64,000 bases of DNA, taken from Isosphaeraceae bacterium EP7 (GTDB taxonomy: Bacteria; Planctomycetota; Planctomycetia; Isosphaerales; Isosphaeraceae). Below the pieces are notes generated by a model that was not told where the DNA came from, did no database searches, and saw nothing but the letters and a program-made list of their open reading frames with translations. The stretch spans positions 4,971,174 through 5,035,173 of the forward strand of contig CP151667.1 of the NCBI GenBank assembly GCA_038400315.1. The letters are read 5' to 3'. This document shows positions 38,278 to 49,736 of the stretch, in pieces. A program made the translations under genes and the position numbers. Every line of letters begins with the position of its first letter. The first letter of the stretch is position 1.

Positions 38278-38329
38278 AACGCGAGACGGGGCCGGGTGCA
38301 ATCAATCGCACCCGGCCCCGTCTCGCGTT
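38278..38329. terminator. 22-base perfect inverted repeat between htrA-like gene and ppk
   Basis: Bases 38278-38299 are exactly complementary to 38308-38329, with an 8-base loop AATCAATC. It sits between two convergent stops (38251 and 38343) and is followed by a short T-containing stretch. Bidirectional terminator by position and stability. Confidence 0.8.
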
Positions 38330-38342
38330 CGTCGCGTTGTTC

Positions 38343-40640
38343 TTACTGACTGAGCGGCAGTACGCCCGGCCCACGAATCGAATCGCCGCCGGACAGCTCT
38401 CGAGCCATGTTCAGGAACTCGACCTGAGAGCGAATCGTCGGCATCCCCTCGCCGGGAGAAGGTGTCTTGCGATAGACGCCGTCGGCGTGAAGGACGCGTG
38501 CCTTGACGTTGTCGGCGAGCGAGACGCCGAGGATTCCCTCAACGACCCGATCTCTCAAGCGTGGTTCTTCCAGAGGGAACATGACCTCGACCCGGCGCCT
38601 GAAATTACGCGGCATCCAGTCGGCGGACGCGAGGAAGAGCTCGGGCGAGCCGCCGTTCTGGAAGAACGTGATTCGCGAGTGCTCGAGGAACTTGTCCACG
38701 ATACTGATGACCCGGATATTGTCCGAGACACCCGGCACGCCCGGCCGAAGGCAACAGATCCCTCGGACGATCAGGTCGACCTTCACGCCGGCCTGGCTTG
38801 CCGTGTAGAGCGCCTCGATCGCTGCGGGATCCACCAGCGAGTTCATCTTTGCGATGATTCGCGCCGGTCGACCTTCCAGGGCGTGCTGCCGCTCGCGCTC
38901 GATCAACGCGAGAATCCGGTTGGCAAGCATGCTCGGTGCGATGACCAGCTTACGCCAGGCATGGCCGGTCGAGTAGCCGGTCAGTAAATTGAAGAGGGCG
39001 CTGGCATCTTCGCCGTACTCGGGCTTGCAGGTGAAGTAGCTCAGGTCGGTGTAGATCCTGGCCGTGATCGGGTTGTAATTGCCGGTGCCCAGGTGGACAT
39101 AGCGGCGGATCCCATCATGATCCCGACGCACGACGAGGGCGGCCTTGCAGTGCGTCTTGAGCCCCACCATGCCGTAAACGACGTGGACACCGGCCTTCTG
39201 GAGGGCGCGGGCCTTGACGATATTATTCTCTTCGTCGAGCCTCGCTTGAAGCTCGACGAGCGCCGTCACCTGTTTGCCATTCTCAGCGGCCCTGGAAAGG
39301 GCGTTGATAATCGGGTTGTCGTCTGAGGTTCGGTAGAGCGTCTGCTTGATTGCCAGGACGTGTGGGTCGTCGGCCGCCTGTTCGATGAACTGGACGACGG
39401 CGCCGAACGACTCGAATGGGTGGTGGACCAGGATGTCGCGCTCGCGGATCGCCGAGAAGATGCTGCTGCGGCCGACCAGCGCGGCGGGCATCCTCGACTC
39501 GAACGGCGGCTCTTTCAGCTCTCGGAAGCCTTCGATCCTCGCCAGGGCAGAGAGCGCGGTCAGGTCGACCAGGCCGGTCACCTTGTAGACGTCACGGTCT
39601 TCCAGGTCGAGGGCCGGGGTGGTCTGAAGCTGGGCCAGGAACCCTTCGTCCACGCGGTCGCTGATCTCAAGGCGGACCGCGGCCCCCCATTTTCGCTGGC
39701 GTAGGGTCTCCTGCACGATCGACAGCAGGCTGCTTTTCACGTCGGTCTCGGCGATGGTGAGGTCACTGTTCCGGGTGACCCGGAAGGCGACGCTCTTGGT
39801 CACCTTGTAACCGCCGAAGAGCGCATCGAGCCTGGGGCCGATCACCATTTCCAGCAGGATGAACCGCCGGCGTCCCTGGGAGTCGTCGGGGAGCCTGACG
39901 AGTCGGTTGAGTACCGAGGGGACCTGGAGCACGGCATAAAGCTGCTGAGTCGGGCCTTCGCCGGGCGTCTCGAGCCGAAGGATAAGGTTCAGGCTCTTGT
40001 TATGCAGGTGAGGGAAGGGATGCGCGGGGTCGATGGCCAGCGGGGTCAGGACCGGATAGACCTGCGTCGTGAAATACTCTTCCAGGAACGCCTGATCGCT
40101 GTCGGTCAGACCCGGCTGATCGGGACCGTCAAAGACGATAATCCCCCGCTCGGCCAGGGCGGGCTTGATCTCGTTGGTCCAGACGTCCGATTGCCGCGTG
40201 ACGAACTCGTGGGCCAGTCGGGCGATCTCGTTGAGCTGCGCGAGGGGCGTCATCCCGTCCGGGGGCGAGTCCTGCGGCTCGAGGCTGTCATACAGCTCGG
40301 CTTGAAGCCCGGCGACCCTGACCTCGAAAAATTCGTCGAGATTCGACGCCGAGATGGCCAGGAATCGGGAGCGTTCAAGCAGCGGGTTGGACGGGTCGCG
40401 GGCCTCTTCGAGGACCCGCTCATTGAAGGCAAGCCAGCTCAGCTCGCGGTTGAAGAACATGTTGGGGCCGTAAGTCGCGGGCTCGGGCCGGCCGGAATCC
40501 GGTGACGAGGTCCTCGGATCGACGCCGGCCGGAGCCGAGCGATTCTCGTGACGGCCCTTCAACTTGGCGGTCGTCGGAGCTTCGGCCTGGCGTTCGTCAT
40601 GCCTGGAATGGGCATCGGCAGTCTGCTTGGGATGATCCAT
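38343..40640 (-). CDS. ppk1: Polyphosphate kinase 1
   Basis: A 765-residue cytoplasmic enzyme that reversibly transfers the gamma-phosphate of ATP to polyphosphate. After a hydrophilic tail of about 60 residues, the N domain begins at MFFNRELSWLAFNERVLEEA, followed by the head domain and the two phospholipase-D-like catalytic domains. The autophosphorylated histidine is in the HLGTGNYNPITARIYTDLSYFT block (about residue 490). The second catalytic region has VDLIVRGICCLRPGVPGVSDNI and HSRITFFQNGGSPELFLASADWMPRN. All core residues look present. It is 50 bases downstream of nfo on the same strand. The Asn/Glu-rich extension at the N-terminus is poorly conserved. Confidence 0.96.
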   Translation of the reverse strand: MDHPKQTADAHSRHDERQAEAPTTAKLKGRHENRSAPAGVDPRTSSPDSGRPEPATYGPNMFFNRELSWLAFNERVLEEARDPSNPLLERSRFLAISASNLDEFFEVRVAGLQAELYDSLEPQDSPPDGMTPLAQLNEIARLAHEFVTRQSDVWTNEIKPALAERGIIVFDGPDQPGLTDSDQAFLEEYFTTQVYPVLTPLAIDPAHPFPHLHNKSLNLILRLETPGEGPTQQLYAVLQVPSVLNRLVRLPDDSQGRRRFILLEMVIGPRLDALFGGYKVTKSVAFRVTRNSDLTIAETDVKSSLLSIVQETLRQRKWGAAVRLEISDRVDEGFLAQLQTTPALDLEDRDVYKVTGLVDLTALSALARIEGFRELKEPPFESRMPAALVGRSSIFSAIRERDILVHHPFESFGAVVQFIEQAADDPHVLAIKQTLYRTSDDNPIINALSRAAENGKQVTALVELQARLDEENNIVKARALQKAGVHVVYGMVGLKTHCKAALVVRRDHDGIRRYVHLGTGNYNPITARIYTDLSYFTCKPEYGEDASALFNLLTGYSTGHAWRKLVIAPSMLANRILALIERERQHALEGRPARIIAKMNSLVDPAAIEALYTASQAGVKVDLIVRGICCLRPGVPGVSDNIRVISIVDKFLEHSRITFFQNGGSPELFLASADWMPRNFRRRVEVMFPLEEPRLRDRVVEGILGVSLADNVKARVLHADGVYRKTPSPGEGMPTIRSQVEFLNMARELSGGDSIRGPGVLPLSQ

Positions 40641-40692
40641 CACGGTCGATGCAGTCCCGATCGGTCGCCCCGGGAGGTCGAAATCGGAGGCC

Positions 40693-41562
40693 TCACGCGC
40701 CGACTTCCCGGATCAGCGAGCGCAGCCGTCGGAGATTGATGAGGTCGAGATCCTCGCCGTCGACCGTCCCTTTGGGAGTCTCCAGCACCATCGGCAGCCC
40801 CGCGAAGCGGCGGTCATTCAGCACGAAACCGAATGGTTCCAGGCCGAGATGACCCAGGCCGATGCCCGCATGCCGGTCGACCCGGCAGCCGAACTCTCGG
40901 GCGCTGTCGTTCAGGTGCAAGACGCGGACGCGACCCAGACCGACGAGGCGGTCGAATTCTCCGAACGTCTCATCGTACTCCAATTGGGTGCCGAGCCGAT
41001 ACCCCGCCGCGAAAAGATGGCATGTATCGACGCACACACCCAACCGTTCGGGCTCTGCGACCTCGTCCATAATTCTCGCAAGGTGTTCGAACCGATGCCC
41101 GAGGCAACTCCCCTGCCCGGCCGTCGTCTCCAGTGCGATTCGGATCTCCAGGCCTCTCGTTGCCCGATGGATCTCGTCGAGGCCCTCCGCGATCCGCTTC
41201 AGGCCCTCCTCCTCACCCGACCCTACGTGCGCACCGGGATGCGCGACCAGGTCCGCGAGCCCGAGGGCCTCGCCCCGCTCCAGCTCGACGATCATGGCTG
41301 CGATCGACTTACGCCATAGCAGATCGTCCGCGCTGGCGAGGTTGATCAGATAGGAATTATGCGCTACCGGACGAGAAATTTTCGATTCGTCCAACAATTG
41401 CCGGAACGCCGCCACCCCCTCTTCTTTTAAGGCCGGTGCAGCCCATTGATTATTGTTCTTGGTGAAGATCTGCAATGAGGTGCAGTTCGCGGCGTTCGCC
41501 GCACGAATCGCACGATCGTGGCCGCCTGCGATCGACATATGTGCGCCTAACAGGTGAGCCAT
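40693..41562 (-). CDS. nfo: Deoxyribonuclease IV (AP endonuclease, Nfo)
   Basis: A 289-residue TIM-barrel repair enzyme. ATG at 41562 has AAGGA nine bases upstream; the longer frame adds non-coding-looking residues. Motifs: LGAHMSIAGGHDRAI at the N-terminus (first zinc histidine), LVAHPGAHVG, ALETTAGQG, CVDTCHLFAAGY, VRVLHLNDSAREFG and DRHAGIGLGHLG. These carry the trinuclear zinc ligands. It cleaves 5' to abasic sites in base excision repair. Probably co-transcribed with ppk1. Confidence 0.96.
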   Translation of the reverse strand: MAHLLGAHMSIAGGHDRAIRAANAANCTSLQIFTKNNNQWAAPALKEEGVAAFRQLLDESKISRPVAHNSYLINLASADDLLWRKSIAAMIVELERGEALGLADLVAHPGAHVGSGEEEGLKRIAEGLDEIHRATRGLEIRIALETTAGQGSCLGHRFEHLARIMDEVAEPERLGVCVDTCHLFAAGYRLGTQLEYDETFGEFDRLVGLGRVRVLHLNDSAREFGCRVDRHAGIGLGHLGLEPFGFVLNDRRFAGLPMVLETPKGTVDGEDLDLINLRRLRSLIREVGA

Positions 41563-41736
41563 AAAAAATCCTTCTTGTGGCTTTCTTGAACCGAAGTGGC
41601 TGGCTGAATGTTGGGAAAATAACGACCTAATCCGGGGCATTCACGTCGTATCGTTCCTTGTCTAGCAAGTGTTTATTGTGTAGAATTCCCTACAAATTCA
41701 ATTTTTCCGGCTCGACCTGTTTGGGGCTCGTCTCCC

Positions 41737-42198
41737 ATGACTCTCCTCGTCTGGGCGATCGTCATTGCCGCTTGCCTCATCGGAATCTGGGCCGGTGCCA
41801 AGCCACTCCGCACGTCTTTCGAAGACGCGGAAGCGGCCCGCGCGAGGCTCGAATTTCGCCTGAAACGCGAATGGTTGGAAGCCGATTTCCTCAGCAAGGC
41901 GGTCCGGCGTCAACCGGAACTCGCGGAACTCTGGGAATTCGCCACCTGGAACGACGGCGTTACCTGGGCCCGTGATCGCCAGTCCAGGCAGTTCCTCGCA
42001 CTTGTCCAGATCCATTTTGACCTCATATCGAGGCTGACCGGGACCACGAACAGCGAGATTTGCCCCGACGCGACCGCGATTTTCATCTACCGGTCCGGGC
42101 GATGGGGCTCAGTCGGGGAGTGGATTGAGGAGACGAAAGTTGAGGCGACCAGGGACCGATTTCAGCACCTGGAATTGCCCATTCGCGGGACTTCCTGA
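41737..42198 (+). CDS. Hypothetical protein with N-terminal membrane anchor
   Basis: A 153-residue protein I do not recognise. One hydrophobic segment (LLVWAIVIAACLIGIWAGA, residues 3-21) should anchor it in the inner membrane, followed by a charged helix (FEDAEAARARLEFRLKREWLEADFL) and a mixed domain with several tryptophans (WEFATWNDGVTWARD). Codon use is less GC-biased at third positions than in the neighbours, which may mark foreign or weakly expressed origin. The ribosome site is weak. It is divergent from nfo and isolated. Confidence 0.55.
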   Translation: MTLLVWAIVIAACLIGIWAGAKPLRTSFEDAEAARARLEFRLKREWLEADFLSKAVRRQPELAELWEFATWNDGVTWARDRQSRQFLALVQIHFDLISRLTGTTNSEICPDATAIFIYRSGRWGSVGEWIEETKVEATRDRFQHLELPIRGTS

Positions 42199-43406
42199 AC
42201 TCATTTCGCATCCGGTTCGCGGTCGGTTTCGTCGGCTCCCGAGAAAATTCCCAGGATCGACGGTTTTCTCGCGAACCTTCCTCCCCTAAGATGCATCCAG
42301 TCCCGCGAACAGGGGACGATCACGTCGTCCGCTCGCCTGATTTGTCCGGGTCAACCCGGCCGATCTCTTCGTGGAACCAGGAACCGTCACGGAATCCTTG
42401 CCACTCGTTCGGAGGAAGGGACCGACCACCTTCCGTGCGTCCCTCTGACGAGGCCGCATCGCTCCCCACACCCGCCTCAATGATGGCGGACGCGAGGGTA
42501 TGACCATGTTGAACCGCTCGAACCGGATGCTGTCGGCCAACACGAATCGGCTGAACCTCGGAACGCGGACGCTCGCCACCGGCGCGGGCCTCAACATCGG
42601 CTGCTCGACCCTACGCGCCCGCCTCGACTCCATGCGCGTGGCTCATCCAGGCCAGATGGTGCACGACAAGCCGCGATCGGCGATTACGTGGGAGTTCCAG
42701 GCCGTTATTCGGCCCGACTTCGCGTGGTCCAAATCACGGAAGTCGGGCATGGCTTGGCCGCTCGCCTCGAAGGCGTCTCTCGGACGCCCCGATGCGAAGG
42801 CAGGGTCGGCATCCGCTCTTACGTCGTCGGTCTTCGCCGAACCTCGGAGCTGGCAGTACGCCAGTTCCGCCCCGCGAGCTGCCATGGCCGCGAGGCGTCT
42901 GAGGATGACCGGTAGGACCGGCCTCGTCTGATCCCGCGGCCAACCGAAGACCTGGCCTTGTTGGCCGACCCCGGGATTGACACTCCCGAGGTCCACCCTG
43001 GATGAAGAACGGGACCTCCGCGCCCCCCTCGATCGACCGATCTCCACACCGCGTCTCTCCGCCATCGGGCGGTGACCGGCGATGCGAGCGGCCACTCGAC
43101 GGGAATTCGGACTTCCCGAGAACGCGGGACCTTCGCGTCAGCGTAGGAATCTCCGCGACCACGCCGTCAACGTCCGTCGACCGTTCCCAACACCCTCTCG
43201 CTCGAGGGTCGTCCGAAGTCGGCTTGCGTCACTCGGGTTCCTGCGGAACTTCGGGGCGTTGCCGTCGATCGGATCGACCTCGCGAGCTGTGTGATTGATG
43301 GCCGAGTCGACCGGTTGATGAGTCTGCGTTCGACCGAGCAGGAGGCCCCACGACCCGGGGCCCGCTCGGATCTGAGACTCGCCATCGTGCGAGGAATCGA
43401 TCCATC
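42199..43406 (+). other. 1.2 kb region without a convincing gene, upstream of ECF sigma factor
   Basis: No frame across this interval has recognisable domains. A frame starting at 42506 has GAGGG seven bases upstream and strong GC third-position bias for about 45 codons (MLNRSNRMLSANTNRLNLG), then loses it. A second frame from about 42643 to 42915 reads more like protein (LRVVQITEVGHGLAARLEGV), and in the same phase past a TAG reads DRPRLIPRPTEDLALLADPG. This could be a decayed gene with frameshifts, or a long untranslated leader. No tRNA or hairpin array was seen. Confidence 0.4.
42506..42997 (+). pseudogene. Possible frameshifted gene remnant
   Basis: The evidence is the ribosome site before ATG 42506, the coding-like start, and the shift of coding-like character into another frame near 42640 that then crosses an in-frame TAG at about 42913 and ends at about 42997. 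The pieces match no family I recognise, so this is a weak call. Confidence 0.2.
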
Positions 43407-44078
43407 ATGTTGGCGACTATGGAAGCGGCCCCCACCCAGAGGGGCGACTGGGACGAACTGGCGGACCTGGTCCGACTGGCCCAAAGTGGCGACCGCGAGG
43501 CCTTCGGCTCGCTGGTTGAACAGTTTGAACGGACCGTGCATGCGATCTGTCTGCGTCGGCTGGGCAGCCCGGTCGAGGCCCTGGAATTGACCCAGGAGGT
43601 CTTCATCCACGTCCTCAGGCGGATCCACCAGCTCCGCGAGCCCGAGCGGTTCGCCGGCTGGCTGCGCCAGGTGACCGTTCGGATGTCAATCAATCGGGCC
43701 ACGCGTCGGCTCGAGCCCACCTCCGTCGAGCCTGCCATCCTCGCCGAAGCACGGAGCCGGACCGGAGAACCGCTCGACGACCTGATCGCTCGCGAACGCG
43801 CCGAACGGCTCTGGGACGCGATGGACGTCCTCAAGCCGATCGACCGTGAGGCGCTCGTCGCGTTCTATATCCAGGGTCGCTCGTTGATCGACATCGCCGA
43901 CGAGCTGGACATCCCGATGGGAACGATCAAGCGACGCCTTCACACCGCCCGACGTCGGCTCAAGGAGACTCTCGAAGCCCGGTCGGTCGACGTCGATGAG
44001 TGGAGCATGTCAACCTTCGGTGACGCCGACGACCAGGTCGAGGAGTCCGCGGTCGCTCGAGTCTTCGAGCTCGTCTGA
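43407..44078 (+). CDS. ECF-type RNA polymerase sigma factor
   Basis: A 223-residue sigma-70 family protein. Region 2 spans about 25-100 (LVRLAQSGDREAFGSLVEQFERTVHAICLRRLG, then ELTQEVFIHVLRRIHQLREPERFAGWLRQVTVRMSINRAT, the -10 recognition helix). Region 4 spans about 140-195 (REALVAFYIQGRSLIDIADELDIPMGTIKRRLHTARRRLKE), with the -35-binding helix-turn-helix. A short acidic tail follows. ECF factors normally pair with a membrane anti-sigma, and none is adjacent downstream on this strand. The next gene, convergent, is a small membrane protein. A short GGCCGG hairpin at 44112-44127 lies at the junction. Confidence 0.93.
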   Translation: MLATMEAAPTQRGDWDELADLVRLAQSGDREAFGSLVEQFERTVHAICLRRLGSPVEALELTQEVFIHVLRRIHQLREPERFAGWLRQVTVRMSINRATRRLEPTSVEPAILAEARSRTGEPLDDLIARERAERLWDAMDVLKPIDREALVAFYIQGRSLIDIADELDIPMGTIKRRLHTARRRLKETLEARSVDVDEWSMSTFGDADDQVEESAVARVFELV

Positions 44079-44117
44079 ACAATCTGCTTGGCAAATCGCA
44101 ATCGGGGGGACGGCCGG

Positions 44118-44459
44118 TTATCCGGCCTCCCGCCCGTTTCTCTCGGCGGCTGAAGCCGAAGTCGCCCGCTCCTGGCCCAACTCACGGAGATAGGCCGACA
44201 CATTCCGGGAACGCCTCATCTGTCCCATCCAGGCCGAAGCGACGATCGGCAGGAGGATGAACCCGACCACCACCAGGCCGATATCCAACCGCCCGAACGC
44301 GGTGAAGATCGCCACGATGATCGACGCGATCAGGGCAACGACGCCCGTCAACGCGGCCACGACCCGCTTCGAGGCCGCGAGCTGCACCTCGAGCGATTCC
44401 GGATTCATCAGGAAGCGGCCGAGCTTGCTCGACCACTCGCGGCGGCGTTCGGGCGTCAT
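44118..44459 (-). CDS. Small two-helix membrane protein
   Basis: A 113-residue protein starting at MTPERRREWSSKLGRF. Two adjacent hydrophobic segments (about residues 34-53, VVAALTGVVALIASIIVAIF, and 60-76, IGLVVVGFILLPIVASA) form a hairpin, with charged ends. It is 29 bases downstream of the DUF72 gene and probably co-transcribed. The frame stays open far upstream, but there it only shadows the DUF72 gene. No family recognised. Confidence 0.65.
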   Translation of the reverse strand: MTPERRREWSSKLGRFLMNPESLEVQLAASKRVVAALTGVVALIASIIVAIFTAFGRLDIGLVVVGFILLPIVASAWMGQMRRSRNVSAYLRELGQERATSASAAERNGREAG

Positions 44460-44488
44460 TCGCGGAGCGACCTCGGGAAAGGAGCCAT

Positions 44489-45340
44489 TCAGTCGAAGAG
44501 CGTCGTCCGCGGGCGTTCTGGGACGGAGGGCTCGGGAAGCTTCAGGAAGCCTCTGAGCTGGCGGGCCGTCTCGGGCGAGTGGCCCCCGTAATGATTGTTG
44601 ACGAAGACCAGGACCGGGACGCTCGAGGCCAGGTTCTCGATCAACCCCGCGACCGACTCCAGGTCTTCGGTTCGATCGACCACCGTCTTGTCCCAGGTCG
44701 TCGTGATCTTCTCCATGCCTTCGCGATCGCCGAGCAGCCGGATCAGGCAGAACGGGCCGGTCAGGGGATCGATTTTTTTCATGACCTCGGCGGGCTTGGG
44801 CATCCAGGTCTGGTCGGTGAGTGTGTACGACGCCGAGTGGGCCCGCAAGACGTCGGTCAGCTCGGGCACGACCCATCGAGGATTGCGAATCTCCACCGCG
44901 AGCGGCAAGGTCCGCTGCGGCCAGAGTTCCAGGAAGGCGTCGAGTACCCTGAGGAACGCTTCGAGGGACGCGAATGCCCCCTTGTTGAAGTATCCCAGTT
45001 GCAGGAGCGCGACCATCGCCTTCTTGCCCAGAGGTGCGACCGACTGAATGAAGGCGTCGACCTCGGCCCCGCAGTCGCGCAGCATCTTCTCGTGGGTGAT
45101 GGCCCTGGGGACCTTCAAGGCCATCCGGAAGTGATCGGGCGTCTTGTCCCGCCAGCCGCGGGCCATCGCGGGGCTCGGGGCCCGATAGAAGCTGCTGTCG
45201 ACCTCGACGATGTTGAAGCGGTCGGCGTAGAAACCCAGGAAATCGCCCGAGGCCATCCCTTCGGGATAGAACGGGCCCGCCCAGTCGGGGTAGCTCCAGC
45301 CGCTGCAACCGATCAGGATCTCGTGGAGTCCGTCGCTCAT
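44489..45340 (-). CDS. DUF72 domain protein
   Basis: A 283-residue TIM-barrel protein of the DUF72 (YecE-like) family. Family landmarks: the opening ILIGCSGWSYPDWAGPFYPEG, VEVDSSFYRAPS, FRMALKVPRAITHEKML, LAVEIRNPRWV, SYTLTDQTWM and the closing VFVNNHYGGHSPETARQL. It is usually cytoplasmic; the reaction is unknown, although the fold and conserved residues suggest an enzyme related to nucleic acid or sugar phosphate chemistry. It lies 25 bases downstream of mutS, so a repair-linked operon is plausible. Confidence 0.93.
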   Translation of the reverse strand: MSDGLHEILIGCSGWSYPDWAGPFYPEGMASGDFLGFYADRFNIVEVDSSFYRAPSPAMARGWRDKTPDHFRMALKVPRAITHEKMLRDCGAEVDAFIQSVAPLGKKAMVALLQLGYFNKGAFASLEAFLRVLDAFLELWPQRTLPLAVEIRNPRWVVPELTDVLRAHSASYTLTDQTWMPKPAEVMKKIDPLTGPFCLIRLLGDREGMEKITTTWDKTVVDRTEDLESVAGLIENLASSVPVLVFVNNHYGGHSPETARQLRGFLKLPEPSVPERPRTTLFD

Positions 45341-45365
45341 CGGAGGTTCCCGCGGGCCTTGCCAT

Positions 45366-47996
<2,631 letters not shown>

Positions 47997-48274
47997 GGGA
48001 TGACCTGCCCCGGGGCCGGATCCGCCGACCCAGCGCGCAACTGCGGGGTCCGCGGATTCTCACCGACGTGGACGTCGACTCCGACGACTCTCATCCTCAC
48101 ACCATCGGCGTGAGGAGCCCGAGTCCGCCAACGTCTCCGGCCCTCCGACGACGAGGTCATCCCGATTGGGCCGCCGGCAGCGGTCGACCGGGCTCGCCGT
48201 CCCGGCGTTTCCCATCGATCGCGGGCAATCCCCCCGCCCTTGCGAAGCATCGGAGAGGATCGCCCGGCCCGCGC

Positions 48275-48634
48275 TCAATATTTGTCGAGGGCCTGCTGCT
48301 CTTCGGAATAGATCTCGAAGACCTGATCCAGGCGTGTGATCCGGAAGACCTCGAGCAGGTCGGGGTGGATGCAGCAAAGCTTCAGCTTGCCTTTGACGGC
48401 GCTGACCTTCTTCTTCAGGTTGATCAGCTTGCCCAGCGCGGCGCTGGAAAGGTACTGAACATTGCCGAAGTTGAGGAGGATCTGCTTGTGACCCTCGTCC
48501 TCGACCAGGCTGTAGAGCTGATCGCCGACTTCCTGAATGTTCTCTTCGGTGACGATCTTGGTGTCGACGAAGCTGACCACCGTGACGCCGTCGATGGTTT
48601 CGAGCCTGAGGTGACGGCGAGGCGCTTGCGACAT
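48275..48634 (-). CDS. STAS domain anti-sigma factor antagonist
   Basis: A 119-residue single STAS domain starting at MSQAPRRHLRLETIDGVTVV, with GGAG about ten bases upstream. The core pattern VTVVSFVDTKIVTEENIQEVGDQL and the phospho-site loop YLSSAALGKLINLKKKV (serine about residue 64) are as in SpoIIAA/RsbV-like proteins, which bind anti-sigma kinases unless phosphorylated. The frame extends upstream to about 49057 but is non-coding there. A longer upstream start is not supported. It could be a partner of the PP2C phosphatase at 34749-35912; that is inference. Confidence 0.9.
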   Translation of the reverse strand: MSQAPRRHLRLETIDGVTVVSFVDTKIVTEENIQEVGDQLYSLVEDEGHKQILLNFGNVQYLSSAALGKLINLKKKVSAVKGKLKLCCIHPDLLEVFRITRLDQVFEIYSEEQQALDKY

Positions 48635-48887
48635 GGGGGCAGACTCCTGTCGATGACCGGTCCCGAGCCGACGAGACGCGCCGTTTGTCGTGCTCGATTG
48701 GTCGCGAACGCTGGGATCGTCGAGGCGGCGGTCCATAGGTCGCCATGGGCCGACTCGAACGCATTTCAAAGAGTTACCACAAACGCAACCGGAATCAAGG
48801 GGCGACCTATCGATCGCCCCACGCCCAGCCCGCCCCATCACCCCAAACCCGCCATCATGCAGGCCGAGGACCTGTCCCGATCCAGGA

Positions 48888-49736
48888 TCAGGTGCCCCAG
48901 TCTCGCGAATAGCGGAAGTCGCGGTCGATCGTCCGATGCGACAGCTTGGCGATGAGCGGCAGCCGGCGCTTGTACTGGCTCGACCGGACCATCGTCCCGA
49001 CACGCCGGATGAAGGCCGGATCGAAGCCCTCGGCTTCGAGCTCAGCAAGCCTGGCACGCTCGTCGACCATCCGCACGAGCAGCCGGTCGACGTCGCCGTA
49101 CGTGAACCCTAGCTCCATTTCGTCGGTTTGTCCCGCCCAGAGGTCGGCCGTCGGCTTCTTCTTGACGACCGACTCGGGCACGCCCATGTGCTCGGAAAGG
49201 GCCCAGACTTGCGTCTTGTAGAGGTCGCCGATCGGGTTGATCGCCGAGGCCATATCGCCATAGATCGTGCCGTAGCCGATGAGCAGCTCGGTCTTGTTGC
49301 TCGTTCCCAGGACGAGCGCCTTCTGCTCGGCGGAATGATCGTAGAGGATCGTCATCCGCTCGCGGGCCATCTTGTTGGCCCGCCTGAGGCGGCTCGCGTC
49401 GGGAAAATTCCGGTAATAGGCGTCGATCTGATCGGTGATGGCGACGGTTCGCATCTCGATGCCGAGCTCGTCGGCGATGAGGGTGCCGTGCTCCATCGTC
49501 TCCGTCGACGACTGGCTGTAGGGCATCCGGATCCCGCAGACGTTCAGGGGGCCGAGCGCCTTCGCGGCGATGTAGGCCGAGAGCGTCGAGTCGATCCCGC
49601 CTGACAGCCCGAAGACGACCCGGCTCAGGCCGGTCCTGCGCACCTCATCGCGGACGAAGGCGACGAGGAGGGCCTCGACGAGCGCGCAGTCGATCGCCAG
49701 GGGTTCAGGAAGGGTTGCGGCGATTGGCTCGCTCAT
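48888..49736 (-). CDS. nadE: NAD+ synthetase, synthetase subunit
   Basis: A 282-residue PP-loop ATP pyrophosphatase that amidates nicotinic acid adenine dinucleotide. The nucleotide loop is [16 protein letters not shown] (about residues 42-57). Further motifs are [50 protein letters not shown] and [19 protein letters not shown]. It starts 32 bases inside the 3' end of the nitrilase-type gene upstream, and the two together have the parts of the single-chain glutamine-dependent enzyme. No neighbouring NAD gene other than that one. Confidence 0.96.
   Translation of the reverse strand: MSEPIAATLPEPLAIDCALVEALLVAFVRDEVRRTGLSRVVFGLSGGIDSTLSAYIAAKALGPLNVCGIRMPYSQSSTETMEHGTLIADELGIEMRTVAITDQIDAYYRNFPDASRLRRANKMARERMTILYDHSAEQKALVLGTSNKTELLIGYGTIYGDMASAINPIGDLYKTQVWALSEHMGVPESVVKKKPTADLWAGQTDEMELGFTYGDVDRLLVRMVDERARLAELEAEGFDPAFIRRVGTMVRSSQYKRRLPLIAKLSHRTIDRDFRYSRDWGT

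Noticed and set aside
44460-45365. Upstream extension of the small membrane protein frame
   Set aside because: It lies in another frame over the DUF72 gene; only the part from 44459 down has membrane helices and a sensible start.
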